From Aphidius gifuensis (taxonomy: Eukaryota; Arthropoda; Insecta; Hymenoptera; Braconidae): 64,000 bases of DNA. This document shows positions 35,975-48,783 of this stretch, piece after piece. Both the position numbers and the translations under genes were made by a program. The stretch covers positions 17,516,154 through 17,580,153 of the forward strand of contig NC_057788.1 in NCBI RefSeq assembly GCF_014905175.1. The letters are read 5' to 3'. The notes beneath the pieces are model-generated. The model was not told the DNA's origin and did not search any database. It worked only from the letters and a program-made list of their open reading frames with translations. How positions within the stretch are numbered: position 1 is the stretch's first letter; each line of letters starts with the position of its first letter.

Positions 35975-38131
35975 GAAAAAATTTCCTATAAAAAACTCGA
36001 CAAAAAAAATTCCGACAGAAAAAATCACGACAAAAAAAATTAAATTATATAAAAGGATACATTTAAGAAAAAAGATGTTGCTAAGTTAGATATATAGGCC
36101 AAGGAATAGGCAAAGAGGGTAATTTTTATTATTTTATTAATTCTTAAAAAAATAATAATTTATAATGACAAAATAAAAATAAATATATATTGCAAACAAG
36201 TATAATCGGCATTGAATAAATTAAACATCTAAATAAACAAATTAAATAAATAAACAAAACAAATTTAACAAATTTATCGAATAAATAAATAAATAAAACA
36301 AATTTAAAAATTCTGGTTATCAGCTATTGCTCGTACATAATCTTCAATAAATAATTTTCATATAAATAAACAAATTAAATAAATGAATAAACAAAACAAA
36401 TTTAACAAATGATCAACGTATACAGCTTGTTTTTAGCAGCAATACATTGACCACTTTTAAATTGAGCAATTTGTAATTGAACTAAACTCTGTTCATTTTT
36501 TAAGCAATCAATAAATTTACCAATATCAGCATGATATCGTCCAATACGATTATTAAAACCATGGTGCCACCCCTCCATACCATTGTTGGAACGTTGAATA
36601 TCATTTACCACTGCCAAATAGTAATTCCAACATTCGTATTGGTATCGTGGTGGACGACGTCCATTTTTAGATACAGAGCCTATCCAAGTTGACTCAAAAT
36701 AATCCAAAAATTGGGCAATTTCATTTCCTCCATATACAATGGCATGAGTTGCACATATAATATCATAACCTGCGACAACATATTCAACAGGTGAAAAAGC
36801 CAATGCTACAAACATTTTCAAGATCAGTTCACAGTCAATATTACTGTTACAATAGACAGAAAGTCCACAGCTGACAATATGCCTCCACTGGCACCGTCAA
36901 AAATGGAAAAAACATCCTTCGATAATAATATCAGCAAATATATATTTAACTGCCTTCATAAAAGCCAATTCGAAGTCACAAATGACAGTATCAGGATTTA
37001 ATTCAGGCACAGCTTTAATTATTACATCTAATAATTTTTTATATGTCCTTGATCGACGATTTGGCATTAATGCGTAAACAAGAGGCAGACATTTACCACC
37101 AATGTAACCATGCAAAGTATACAGCTGAGCAAAAATATTTGGTACGGATGAAAAAGTATCACCACTTTGCAATTTTTCAGCATATCTAAATTTTTAATTG
37201 TTGAAAAAATTATCATTCTATCATCATTCATCTCCACCATCATTATATAAAATAAATCTCTCATTTTTTGAGGTAACAGAATACCATTCAGGCAATACAA
37301 GTAATTCCCGACTATCAGGATTTTGAATTGGTGGTCTATTTGTTGTACGCCCACGTTGTACTGTCCCCAACAAACTTGGTATACGAGGCATTCTAGCACA
37401 AACATTATCAGGCAAATTACGAATTGCTTCAGCAATGATAATACTCGACAATTGATTAGATTTTCGGCTACGTTTTTTAATTTTATTAATTGTTTTCATT
37501 TTTAAAACATTAGGAGCAGAGCCCACATGATTATGCTCAGAAAAAACATCAATTAAATCACCTACACAATCAAAATAATAGAAAAAAAAGAATTACTATT
37601 TTAATAACAATAAAATGTAATGAAAACGTCAATAAAAATATTAAAATGCTCACCAGTAACATCATTGGATGAAGTATGTACAATAGATGGACCATGTATT
37701 TTTAAATGTTGGACACACCGCTACGTGTTTTAACGATTAAAGTCAAATACACACCCATTATGAACTAATTGTTTACACCCTTTTTGACTACGAACAAACG
37801 ATAACGGCATGTTTGATGATTTCTTCACAACTTTACAGCTCAAAATTCAACAGCTGAATGAAAAAAAAAAAACCGTACGCATACACACATGCACAGAAAA
37901 TTTATAAAATAAAATAAAATAAAATAAAATTTTCATTTATAAAATTACAATGGGCTTGTTTATGGATATATAAACATTTGTAATGAATATTAAATATATT
38001 GTTTAAAAAAAAAAAAAAATCGCGTCATAATAATTTTTTTTTTTTTTTAATTTTTTTTGTCGTGATTTTTTTTGTCGGAATTTTTTTTGTCGGAATTTTT
38101 TTTGTCGAGTTTTTTATGGGAAATTTTTTTT
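35975..38131 (-). mobile_element. MULE-type DNA transposon, degraded
   Basis: Long terminal inverted repeats of GACAAAAAAAATTCC units frame a transposase relic: left 35975-36045 (TTTCCTATAAAAAACTCGAC) and right 38010-38131 (complement of the same, with one extra GTCGGAATTTTTTTT unit). Target duplications are not clear by eye. It lies antisense in the large Zasp intron. Confidence 0.75.
36405..37810 (-). pseudogene. MULE transposase with FLYWCH zinc finger, broken
   Basis: Starts MPLSFVRSQKGCKQLVHNGC, the beginning of a FLYWCH-type zinc finger with two stops in it (near 37725-37745). An intron (donor GTGAGC after 37654, acceptor TGTAG) leads to a basic linker (KTINKIKKRSRKSNQ). The MULE DDE core follows: NIFAQLYTLHGYIGGKCLPL, VYALMPNRRSRTYKKLLDVI, TVICDFELAFMKAV, IIEGCFFHF, then KMFVALAFSPVEYV and GMEGWHHGFNNRIG. 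Two frameshifts lie near 37200-37250 and a stop near 36897. MULE/FLYWCH proteins are common in insects and some are domesticated; this copy is dead. Confidence 0.75.
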
Positions 38132-38440
38132 CATGTGTAACCAAAAAACATAGAACTTTTCTACACTCCTCGTGCTTAACCTCCAAAAAAATAGCAGCTT
38201 CAACAATTAATTATAAATAAACAAAGGTCTGATTGACAAAAGTGAGATGAAAATAAGATCTCTTTTTTTCTAAAAAATCTATTTATATAAATTATATCAA
38301 TGGTTCACCATTATGAGTTTTCGGTGATAACGCCTTTACTATATATAATTTAATTGGCAAAAAAAAATTAATGTCAAGGCAAAACGCCTGTATGTTTTCA
38401 TATAATTCACGACGGTCTTTTTTTTGTCCTGTCGAGCCAC

Positions 38441-38467
38441 CAGAGAGAGAGAGAGAGAGAGAGAGAG
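38441..38467. repeat. (GA)n microsatellite
   Basis: Thirteen or so GA units between two unrelated stretches. Confidence 0.9.
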
Positions 38468-39289
38468 GTGAATGTGCTACTTTCGAACACTACAATATAT
38501 TTGGTCGTTTGAATATGGTTTGCTATTAAGGAGGTTATGCACAAATTCATTGCGGGTGTTGCGGGGCGCTTCTGACGTTACAGAAAAACTGAAATTAGGC
38601 TACACTGTAAAAAAATAAAGTAAAAAGCGCCTGCGTCCAATATATAGAATAGCGGGTTATGTGGGTATGTATGTGTGTTTGAACATGCCATACGTTCCCA
38701 GGTAGAAAAATATGTGTCGCGCCCGACTCAATACAGTCAGAGAAAAGTCGGGATTTCAGTCGGGTCGACGTCGGATATTCTGTTAAATTCCCTTTAAGTA
38801 AAAAATTTAGAATATCGATTGCATTTTTCCAAAGAAACTGAATTGTTGATAGATATAGACTATTTATGTTTGTACTTTGTTTCTAATCATTCTAATCATG
38901 AATATTTTTCAATAGATAAAGTATAATTTTTTTTTTTTACTCGAATTAACTTTAAAATGACAGCTTGAGGTTATAGTCGGGATTTTGGGCCACATTTATG
39001 AGAAAACGGTTCTCATTCAATTTCTGAATATCGAAAATACTAAGCCTGCTGTTTTACCGGCAGGCTAGCGACGAGTAATTTTAAATATGCAACTTTAACA
39101 ATCATGTTCATGTTTAGATCGGTTTGGATTAAAAACAACGAGTTTAATAAATAAAAAAATCGTCTTAAATATTGTGTTAGAATATAATTACCGATTGTTT
39201 TAACATCTGTATATTGTATTGTTGACTCAGGTATATTACTATCATAATTATTATCATTACCATGTAGAAAATAAGGTAGCTAACCATAC

Positions 39290-39866
39290 TGCTTTTCCTT
39301 GAACATTTTTATTCATTTAATAAATAAAATACATGTAATGTAGGAAAAGATGTAGCTAAGAAATTAATGTTGCCAAAGAATTATGTTTTGAGGAAATAAT
39401 GTTGCTTAAAATAAAATTTTTTGGCAACCTCAATTCCTTAGCTACATTCTTTTCTTAGCTACTGCTTTTTGTTGGACATTTGTATTCTTAAAAATTAAAT
39501 TTACATGTATTTTATTTCTGAAATAAATGAAAATGTCCAAGGAAAAGCAGTAGCTAAGGAAAAGATGTAGCTAACGAATTAAAGTTGCCAAAAAATTATA
39601 TTTCAAGCAACATTATTTCCTTAAAACATAATTCTTTGGCAACCTTAATTCGTCAGCTACTACTTTTCCTTGGAAATTTTTATTTTTCAAAATTAATATT
39701 ACATGAATATCATTTATTAGATAAATAAAAATATCCACGGAAAAGCAGTAGCTGAGGAATTGAGGTTGCCAAAAAATTATATTTTAAGAAACATTATTTC
39801 TTTCAAACATAATTTTTTGGCAACCTCAATTCCTTAACTAATACATTTCCTTGCACATTTTTATTA
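39290..39866. repeat. Palindromic AGCTAAGGAA units, left block
   Basis: About three units of the roughly 200-bp palindrome (CAAGGAAAAGCAGTAGCT to CTACTGCTTTTTCTTGG). The last unit is cut at 39866 by the nested element and resumes after 41951. Confidence 0.8.
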
Positions 39867-41951
39867 GGGAATTTTAATTTCTTATTGTTTTCGCTTTTCA
39901 TCTGGACCCCTCTCCCCAACCATGGTAGAGCCCCCCCCCCCCGAAAATTTTCTAAGTGCCTTAATCTAAATACGATAAATATGAAGGAAAATATAGAAAA
40001 ATCACTGAATATAAAGAAAAAAACGATAAATATGGGAAAATATCAGTGAATATGAAGGAAAAATGACTGAATATAAAGAAAAAACCGATAAATATGGAGA
40101 AATATCAGTAAATATAAAGAAAAAAGCGCGGAATATAAAGAAAACTCTCATGATTATGGAAAAATATTAGGGAAATATCAGTAAATATGAAGGAAAAGTC
40201 ACTGAATATGAAAAAAATACGATACGTATGGGAAAATATCAGCAAATATAAAAGAAAAATTACTGAATATAAAGAAAAATCGCTGAATATAAAGAAAAAT
40301 CTGATAATTATGAGAAAATATCAGGGAAATATCAGTAAATATATAAAAAATTACGATGAATATAGGAACATATCAATTAAGTTCTCCCCCCCCCCTCCTC
40401 TAACCATAGTAGATCCCTCGAAAGTCTCTTAATCTAAACACGATGAAATGGGAAAATATCGGGGAAACATTAGTAAACATAAAGAAAAATATCGAAAAAT
40501 ATAGCAAAATATCATGAAAAAATCACTGAATATAACGAAAAATATGATAAATATGGAAAAATATGAAAGAAAAACCACTAAATATGTTACCCCCTCTTAA
40601 TATGCGAATGGAAATCTAAGAGATATTATCAAAAAAATCACAAAAAAAAAAATAAAAATGAAATGACAAGTTTGAATAAAAACAGAAGAAAATAATACAA
40701 TATATGTGACTTAAGATATAATAATGTGGAGAATAATCAGAATCCATTTCAGTTAAATTAAAAACAACATATAATAACCAAAAATTAATGACTTAAAAAA
40801 AAAACAAAATTAATGCAACAACATCACATCATCAATAGAAAAAAAAAAAAACATCTATCATTTTTAACCAATTTGAGAACAGATACAACGAAATTTTTGA
40901 AATCATAAGCTAATAAAATCGAAATGGGTAAAAGAAAACAAGAAGGGAACAATCCAAAAATGAAGAAAAAAAAATAGAACTGAGTGATAAAAACACAACA
41001 AAAAATACATTGATGAATAAGAAAATTGAAAAAATAACAGAGTGAAAATTAAACACAATATGGTAAGTCAAAAATTAGAAATGAATATAATTTACATAAA
41101 AAATTAAATTAAAAATTCAATACAGTGATACACTTCGAGCACGAATTATGAATAAAAGTGAAATAGAGGAATGGGAAAACGAACGAGAAACTGGTGAAAA
41201 ATTTACGGTAGATATATGTGATGAGAGTGACAAAATAAGATGTATTTTTTTTTTTTTTTTGGAGAAGCTGCAAATGAAGATCATGGATTTATTGAGGTAC
41301 CGTTATCAATAAAATGTATAAAACGAAAAGGAAAATTATTAACATATGATAAATTATTAAATATTCAAGTTAAACAAAATATATACGATCACTGGAGGAT
41401 TAGTGAGAAAAGTTAATCAACAAAAGATAATAAAAAGAGGCTAATATAAAATTCGAAGACGATGAGAAAAATGAAAATATAATAAAGATCAATTCCGAAT
41501 TGAAAAAAAACAAGAAATCATCTACCAAATAATTCATGGGCAGGTAAAATTATTTTAGCAAAAAAAAAAAAAAAAAAAAAAATTTCAATGCTGATAATGT
41601 TATTATATAGATATCACCGCAGTCATAATAGCAATGAATGAAATAGAATTTATATATGCAATGACAGGACGGTTATTAAAAAAAAGAACAATTACATTAG
41701 CAGACGACAGTGATTATGAAGGAAAATAAAATTTGAATAAAAAAAATTTAATAAACCAAGTAAAGATACTAAATTTACTAAAAAAAATATGGAAGGAACA
41801 AACAAAATGATGAATAATGTTCAGTTGTAACAGTAATCATTGTAACAATAGAGAATAAAATAAATTTGTAATCACGAATTTCAATAAAGAAATTGAAATT
41901 CCCCCCGCAGGGCAGGCACAGTTGCTTCAGCAACTGTTTCATCATTTTTTT
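39867..41951 (+). mobile_element. Nested element carrying an RPA70-like fragment, copy 1
   Basis: It begins AGGGAATTTTAATTTC and ends in a hairpin CAGTTGCTTCAGCAACTG then TTTCATCATTTTT. It interrupts a satellite spacer (CATTTTTATT left, AAATAATATTCATGTAATTT right). Layout: a C-run and CAACCATGGTAGA, a minisatellite of AAATATCAGTGAATATAAAG (39960-40600), an A-rich stretch, then RPA70-like sequence. Copies lie at 50166-51200 (+) and 62246 to the window end (-), each starting with the same AGGGAATTTTA tip where visible. The terminal hairpin and lack of TIRs recall Helitron-like elements; this is inference. Confidence 0.7.
41115..41730 (+). pseudogene. RPA70-like OB folds (DBD-A and start of DBD-B), broken
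   Basis: Reads LRARIMNKSEIEEWENERET then GEKFTVDICDESDKIRCIF, the DBD-A signature of the large subunit of replication protein A (known pattern: RxxxKSxIxxWxNxRGxGKLF then DESGEIRxTxF). After a T-run comes GEAANEDHGFIEV. Near 41610-41728, VIIAMNEIEFIYAMTGRLLK then KRTITLADDSDYE matches the start of DBD-B. RPA70 binds single-stranded DNA in replication and repair. The frame is interrupted by a T-run, frameshifts, and a possible retained intron (GTAAAATT to TTATATAG, about 41540-41608). A captured fragment, not a working gene. Confidence 0.68.
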
Positions 41952-43480
41952 TAAAAAATAAATAATATTCATGTAATTTTATTTTTAAAAAATAAAAATG
42001 TCCAGGGAAAAGTAGTAGCTGAGGAATTAAGGTTGCCAAAGAATTATTTCTTAAGGAAATAATGTTGCTTGAAATAGAATTTGTTGGCAACCTTAATTCC
42101 TTAGCTACATTCTTTCCTTAGCTACTGCTTTTTCTTTGTATTCTTAATTTGACATTTGTATTCTTAAAAATTAAATTCACATGTATTTTATTTCTGAAAT
42201 AAATAAAAATGTTCAAGGAAAAGCAGTAGCTAAGAAAAAGATGTAGCTGAGGAATTAAAGTTGCCAAAAAATTATATTTCAAGCAACATTATTTCCTTAA
42301 AACATAATTCTTTGGCAACCTTAATTCCTTAGCTACTACTTTTCCTTGGACATTTTTATTTTTCGAAATTAAAATTACATGAATATTATTTATTGGATAA
42401 ATAAAAAAATCCAAGGAAAAGCAGTAGCTAAGAAAAAGATGTAGCTAAGAAATTAAGGTTGCCGAAGAATTATGTCTTAAGGAAACAATGTTGTTCAAAA
42501 TATAATTTTTTGGCAACCTCAATTCCTTAGCTACTACTTTTCCTTGGATATTTTTATTTATTCAATGAATAATATTCATGTAATTTTATTTTTAAAGAAT
42601 ATAAATGTCCAAGGAAAAGCAGTAGCTAAGGAATTAAGGTTGCCAAAGAATTATGTTTTAAAGAAATAATGTTGCTTGAAATATAATTTTTTGGCAACCT
42701 TAACTGCTCAGCTATATTTTTTCCTTAGCTACTGCTTTTTCTTGGACATTTGTATTCTTGATGAAAAATTGAATTTACATGTATTTTATTTCTGAAATAA
42801 ATAAAAATATCCAAGGAAAAGCAGTAGCTAAGGAAAGAATGTAGCTAAGGAATTAAGGTTGCCAAAAAATTATATTTTAAGCAACATTATTTCCCTAACA
42901 CATAATTATTTGGAACCTTAATTACTTAGCTACATCTTTTCCTTAGCTACTGCTTCCCCTTGGATATTTTTATTTATTCAATACGTAATATTCATGTAAT
43001 TTTATTTTTAAAAAATATAAATGTGCATGAAAAAGCAGTAGCTAAGGAAAGAATGTAGCTAAGGAATTAAAGTTGCCAAAAAATTATATTTTAAGCAACA
43101 TTATTTCCTTAAAACATAATTCTTTGGCAACCTCAAATCCATTGCTACATCTTTTCCTTAGCTACTGCTTTGAGAAGAAAAGATGATGGATATTTTTATT
43201 TATTCAATAAATAAATTTCATGTGATTTTATTTTCAAAAAATAAAAATGTTTGAGGAAAAGTAGTAGCTAAGGAAAAGATGTAGCTAAAAAATTACAGTT
43301 GCCAAGAAAATTATATTTTAAGCAACATTATTTCCTCAAAACATAATTCTTTGGCAACATTAATTTCTTAGCTACTTCTCTCCCTTAGCTACTACTTTTC
43401 CTTGGACATTTTTATTCTTTTTAAATAAAATTACATGTATTTTATTTATTAAATGAATAAAAATGTTCAAGGAAAAGCAG
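41952..43480. repeat. Palindromic AGCTAAGGAA units, right block
   Basis: About seven units of the same roughly 200-bp palindrome, with CATGTAATTTTATTTTTAAA-type spacers. The outermost flows into the right arm of the giant element at TATGGTTAGCTACCTTG. Confidence 0.8.
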
Positions 43481-44497
43481 TATGGTTAGCTACCTTGTTT
43501 TCTACATGGTAATGATTATAATCATGATAGTAATATACCTGAGTCAACAATACAATATACAGATGTTAAAACAATCGGTAATTATATTCTAACACAATAT
43601 TTAAGACGATTTTTTGATTTATTAAACTTGTTGTTTCTAATCCAACCGACCTAAACATGAACATGATTGTTAAAGTTGCATATTTAAAATTACTCGTCGC
43701 TAGCCTGCCGGTAAAACAGCAGGCTTCGTATTTTCAATATACAGAAATTGGATGAGAACCATTTTCTCATAAATGTGGCCCAAAATCCCGACTATAACCT
43801 CAAGCTGTCATTTTAAAGTTAATTCGAGTAAAAAAAAAAAATTATACTTTATCTATTGAAAAATATTCATGATTAGAATGATTAGAAACAAAGTACAAAC
43901 ATAAATAGTCTATTCATCAACAATTTAGTTTCTTTGGGAAAATGCAATCGATATTCTAAATTTTTTATTTAAAGGGAATTTAACAGAATATCCGACGTCG
44001 GCCCGACTGAAATCCCGACTTTTCTCCGACTTAATAAGTCGGGACACTCAGTCGGCCGACAGTCGGGCTGACGGAAGTTTTCTACCTGGGTTGTCACATC
44101 TAGGTTTTGTAAAGTTTATGATTAAATTCTCATTAAATGACTGATCAACATATGAAAATTTTTCGCACAATTAATAAAACTCGGTTTCTAGTATATGTGT
44201 GATTTTTTATTCAAAGACTTTTTCATCATTTTTTCTATCCGAAAAAAATGGTTGAAATCTCCATAAGAGCCAATGTTAAATATTATTTTCATTAATTACT
44301 TACAAAAAATTTAACCGATCAACATAAGAAAATAATTATACCATATTGTATTCAGAATGAAAAGATCTACTTTTGTACACAATTTCAGAACATTCTTATT
44401 ATATTTAAAAAAAAAAGAGTGATAGCTGCATAACCTCCTTAAGCCACCAGAGGCCATGCTGAATAGGTCAGATCCCTATTACTATTACTAGGCTAAT

Positions 44498-44720
44498 ACA
44501 TTAAACTGACATAGTATTATTAAAAAAATTTGTTTTTGTAGCGGTTTGTTTTGTGTTTCATAAATTTTCTATAAAACTACTAGTAACATTGAATGGCCGA
44601 AAATTTACATACATTAAACTGACATAGTATTATTAAAAAAATTTAATTTTGTAGCGGTTTGTTTTGTGTTTCATAAATTTTCTATAAAACTATTAATAAC
44701 ATTGAATGGCCGAAAATTTT
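44498..44720. repeat. 113-bp tandem duplication
   Basis: ACATTAAACTGACATAGTAT begins at 44498 and again at 44611; both units run through TTTGTAGCGGTTTGTTTTGT and GAATGGCCGAAAATTT. Confidence 0.85.
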
Positions 44721-45421
44721 TGTTATATCTAATTAAATATTATGAGTGGTTAGATTTTTTTATCCTACAACATAGGTTTTTCTATAATAAGTTTTTTTTC
44801 TTGATCAAATTTATTCAAAAATATTATAAATGTATTGTTGGAAAATATATTTTAAATACAATTTAGTTTATTTTGAACAAGAGGGTAATAGTGAAACGAA
44901 GTAATAAATATAAGGATGTTACATGTTGTGAGTCTCAGGTATAAGGTTTATGAGTTTCTGCTTTTTTTTATGAGTGGTTCTGTGAGGGCCAAGTGCGAGC
45001 CATATGTTATAATATCCTTGCCGAAATATGTCTTTGATTTCTCTTATTTTTCTTGAAAGGAAAAGCGTGGATAATTGAGGGATGTACAAAATTGTTAGTT
45101 AAGATGTTACTAAGTTAGTCTAACTTTGACCGTCATATAGCTCTGACTAGATCACCTATACTTAGCTTTGCATTAAAGATAAAACTAAATATTATATCAC
45201 TGCGTTTATTATTTATTTGATCACCTTATAATTAATCCTAAATAATTGTTCTTGATATTTAGAAAATATGAAATTAATATTTATAGAAATAATATAAAAG
45301 TAAAGTATAAATTCTAATATGTATGTATTAAAAGTATCCGATATATTGTAACGGAATTTATCATTTTGTTAGTTCTTGGAATAAATAATTAATAAAGAGC
45401 TCGATATACAAACGGCAATTG
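44721..45421. other. AT-rich intronic DNA
   Basis: No gene or clear repeat seen. Confidence 0.5.
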
Positions 45422-45844
45422 CCGAGTTCGTTCCCGCTTCCCCGAAATGCCCGGATTAATTTTGGAGGGCAAGGCACGTTCATCCGAGTTCGTTCCCAAA
45501 AAAAAATCCGAGTTCATTCCAATCGTTTCCCCTACCGTGTCCCCTCCACTTTGCCAGTTCGCTTTTTTCCGAAGACCGAATTCAACCGAGTCTAGCCGGT
45601 GCAGCATGATTTGTAAGTCCACCAACCATCGATAAAGCATGCCCGAATCTAACCGAGTCTACCCGGTGTAGCACGACTTTTTAGTATTATTAAGATATTA
45701 TTGATTAATATCAAATATTAATACTTCATTAATTGACTTATTAATTACAATACCAATTTAATAATTAGTTTATTAATTAATTAATTAATTTTAATTGAGA
45801 TTACTATTTAATATAAAGTTTCACTTTTATATATTGACATATAT

Positions 45845-46828
45845 CCCAGGTAGGAGTTCTCGGGCTTGAACAACTGTGCCAGGCTTGTGCGAGGGTCGTG
45901 TATCGAGCCTGGGGAGCACAGGCTTGACACAAGCTTGTGCCCATTGTTTTCTCCGGCCTTACACGAGCCTCGTTAACACAGGCTTGACACAAGACTGTCC
46001 CCGTTGTCTTTAACCGGCCTCACACAGGCCTTAATAATTCAAGCCGGTGTCAAGCCTGTGTTTTTTGTTTTCCCCGGCCTCACACGAGCCTCGTTAACAC
46101 AGGCTTGACACAAGACTGTCCCCGTTGTTTTCAACCGGCCTCACACAGGCCTCAATAGTCCAAGCCGGTGTCAAGCCTGTTTTTTTTGTTTTCCCCGGCC
46201 TCACACGAGCCTTGTGTCAAGCCCGTTTTACCAAGCCTCACACGGGACTTGACTTGTGCATATATTCAATTAAAAAAAAAAAATTAATTAATTAGATCTA
46301 TAAATTGTAAATAGACATTTTAAATAAAAATTATTAGGTTTTGACTATCGTGCCAGGCTTTTACAAGGACTGTGTATTGACTCTCGAATAAATTCATTCA
46401 TATAAAAAATTTTGACTGACTCTTTCATGAATCCCCCGTGGTCGACTTGATAGAGCATTGGAGTTCCACGTGAGAGACCTAGGATTGATCCCCCGTTACG
46501 CCGTTTATTTTCGTTCATATAATCATCGTTAATTCAAATTGTATCGCGTAAAAAATAATAATGTCAAATTAATAAATTAATAATAATTGTTTATTTATAT
46601 TTTTTTATAATTTTTTTTGCAAGCCGGTGTCAAGCCTGGGAACACAAGACTGTGTCAAGCCTGGGAACACAAGCCTGTGCCAAGCCTGATACACTAGTCC
46701 GACACCAGTAAATACATCGTGAACATTCCAGACTTGACACAGGCTTGTGTCACAGGCCTGACACAGGCCCGAGAGCCGGGTAATCAGGCTTGTCCCAGGC
46801 TTGTGCCCGTCGTCACTTCCTACCTGGG
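45845..46828. mobile_element. TIR element CCCAGGTAGGAG, word CAAGCCTGTGTC, tRNA-like core
   Basis: Left CCCAGGTAGGAGTTCTCGGG, right complement CCCAGGTAGGAAGTGACGAC; AT at 45843-45844 and 46829-46830. The interior is packed with AGGCTTGACACAAG, CAAGCCTGTG and GGCCTCACACGAGCC in both orientations, with a higher-order repeat of about 120 bp at 45960-46215. A tRNA-like module is at 46432-46503. Confidence 0.85.
46432..46503 (+). tRNA. tRNA-like module inside a TIR element
   Basis: CGTGGTCGACTTGATAGAGC, then ATTGGAGTTCCACG, then GGATTGATCCCCCG: the order and spacing follow a D-arm, anticodon arm and T-arm. Stems are imperfect. The D-arm end GATAGAGCATTGGA is typical of many tRNAs. Confidence 0.4.
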
Positions 46829-47319
46829 ATATATCGAATTTATTTTCTATACGGTTATTTATTTTATAAGCAAAAAGTTACTAATTATGACTTATATTTG
46901 AAAAAAATAAATATAAATAATGAATAATTAATAATAAAAAATATTATATTTATAACATACAATATGCATAGATGTATTTTGTATCAAAATATAGTATTTT
47001 TTTTTATTATATTATTATTTATTTTTGTTATTTCATTATTTATTATTGAATTTCTTATACTATATTATATATTAACCTTTATATTTACTCTATTTTACTC
47101 TACTACATATTTTAAAAAATATAAATGTACATATTAAATAATAAAAAATATTATATTTATGTATATCATATCAAAATATATAATATTCATAATATTAGAT
47201 TATTATTTTTTATTTTATTTCATCTATTATTATTTATTTTTAAGCACTCAAAATAAATTATTTTATATTGACATTTATATTTTACTTTGACTTATATTTG
47301 AAAAAATATATTATATATA

Positions 47320-47793
47320 GGGAAATTTGGGCAAATGGAACGGAGTAAGCAAAATGGAACTCCCAAAAAAATATTTTGACTTACATTTTTTTTCATTTTT
47401 TCGTCACTCTTTGATTAAAAAAGCCGGAAAAAAATAGATGCGATAAAAAAAAAAATTTTTAGAAAATTTTTTGAGCATTTTTTTTAAGAACAAAGAAAAT
47501 TATTTTTTATATGTTTTTTTTTGTTCATCGAGAAAAATGGTGATAAATTAATTTAAAAGCAATTGTTCGTAATTATAAATGAAGAGAAATAAAAAAAAGT
47601 TAATTTTTATGATTAATATCACATGTTATTAAACAATGATAAATAAATTTATAATAATAATTTCTTTTTTTAATTTTTAAAAATTATTTATGTTTTTTTT
47701 ATTAATAAGTGAGAAAAACTAATCGGAAAATACTATTGTCACACATCGATTTATATTTTTTTCTTAAGTGTTCGATTTTCCCCCGCTTTCCCC
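47320..47793. mobile_element. Small TIR element, GGGGAAA ends
   Basis: Left GGGAAATTTGGGCAAATGG, right complement GGGGAAAGCGGGGGAAAATC. TATATA flanks both sides. The interior is A/T-run rich with no gene. Confidence 0.5.
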
Positions 47794-48209
47794 TATATAC
47801 AATATACATTATATGTATATAAAACACATTTTTAAACATGCCTGCAATTTGCCGCCAATCCTAAGCCTCGAAAAAATGTGAAGGGAAATGTTAAGGGAGG
47901 GGGTATCCAAAACTAAAATAGGGGAAATCGCGATGGGAACGAACTCGGCTGCAATAGTACCGACCCCGGGAACGAACTCGGATTTTTTTTTGGCCTTAAT
48001 CCGGCTTGGGAACGAACTCGGTACCAGCCATACAAACTTATGCTCTGATTATTCATTTGTTGTCGGTTTAAATTGAAGAACCAGATGCAATAACATGCAG
48101 AGCGGTTGGAGATCCATGAAATACAATGTTGTCCGCCTTAAATTTAAGAAAATTTTAAAATGATTTGAAAAAGAAAAAAAAATACCGTTATGAAAAAAAA
48201 TTTTTTCCA

Positions 48210-48610
48210 GATATATTATATTCAATTATTATCATTTAATGAATTAAAAAAAAAGTTACATAATTTCTTTTTCGAAAAAAACATTATCTTTTTAGGTATA
48301 ACCCGTCATAACTTTTTTAATAATTAATGAATCGACTTGAAACTTGGCATGTGGTTTTCTTATAGTCTAGCGAGACTAAAAGTGACATTAAAAAAATTAT
48401 TTAGTCGTATTGTTTTATATTATTGATTTATTGAGTAATGCCGGTCGGAAAATACGTTTTTTCCCGAAAAAAAAATGTCGAGAAAAAATTTTATAATTCA
48501 AAAACTTGTCAGTGGCAACCTTGTTTATCTATATATTAAAAAGTTTTTCTGAAATTTAGAAATTTTTTTAGCAATAATTGACCAAATCATCAATTAGTTA
48601 ATAATTTACG
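48210..48610. repeat. Dispersed repeat, intact copy of the DIRS target
   Basis: CATAACTTTTTTAATAATTA, ATGAATCGACTTGAAACTTG, GTAATGCCGGTCGGAAAATA and AACTTGTCAGTGGCAACC occur in order. The same order appears at 55440-55650 and 59197-59400, split there by the DIRS element. Confidence 0.75.
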
Positions 48611-48783
48611 AGCTGCTGGTGGGAACTTAGCAAACCTATGCACCGTCTCCAGTCACTGTAAATACTAATCTCTCCCGCGAAAAAATATTGTATGTTATAA
48701 CATAAATTGTATGCGATTATGATTGTATACAATAACACGTTAAAATTGAGTGCATGATATTGTTTGTTATAATTGACCCGATA

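Larger units (their letters stand above)
38697..44090. mobile_element. Giant TIR element CCCAGGTAGAAAA with satellite interior
   Basis: CCCAGGTAGAAAA at the left tip and its complement at the right; TT duplicated at 38695-38696 and 44091-44092. The inverted arms are about 600 bp long (38697-39310 against 43470-44090), with shared GTCGGGATTTCAGTCGGG-type words near the tips, GCCTGCTGTTTTACCGGCAG and AATATACCTGAGTCAACAAT. Between the arms lie palindromic AGCTAAGGAA units and a nested 2.1-kb element. No transposase seen; over 5.3 kb long. Confidence 0.82.
45422..48021. mobile_element. Outer TIR element CCGAGTTCGTTCCC, with nested insertions
   Basis: CCGAGTTCGTTCCC near 45422 is matched by GGGAACGAACTCGG ending at 48021. 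Both ends repeat the word CCGAGTTCGTTCC with poly-A spacers. Flanks are TG and TA. Inside are the element at 45845-46828, another at 47320-47793, and AT-rich DNA. Confidence 0.55.
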
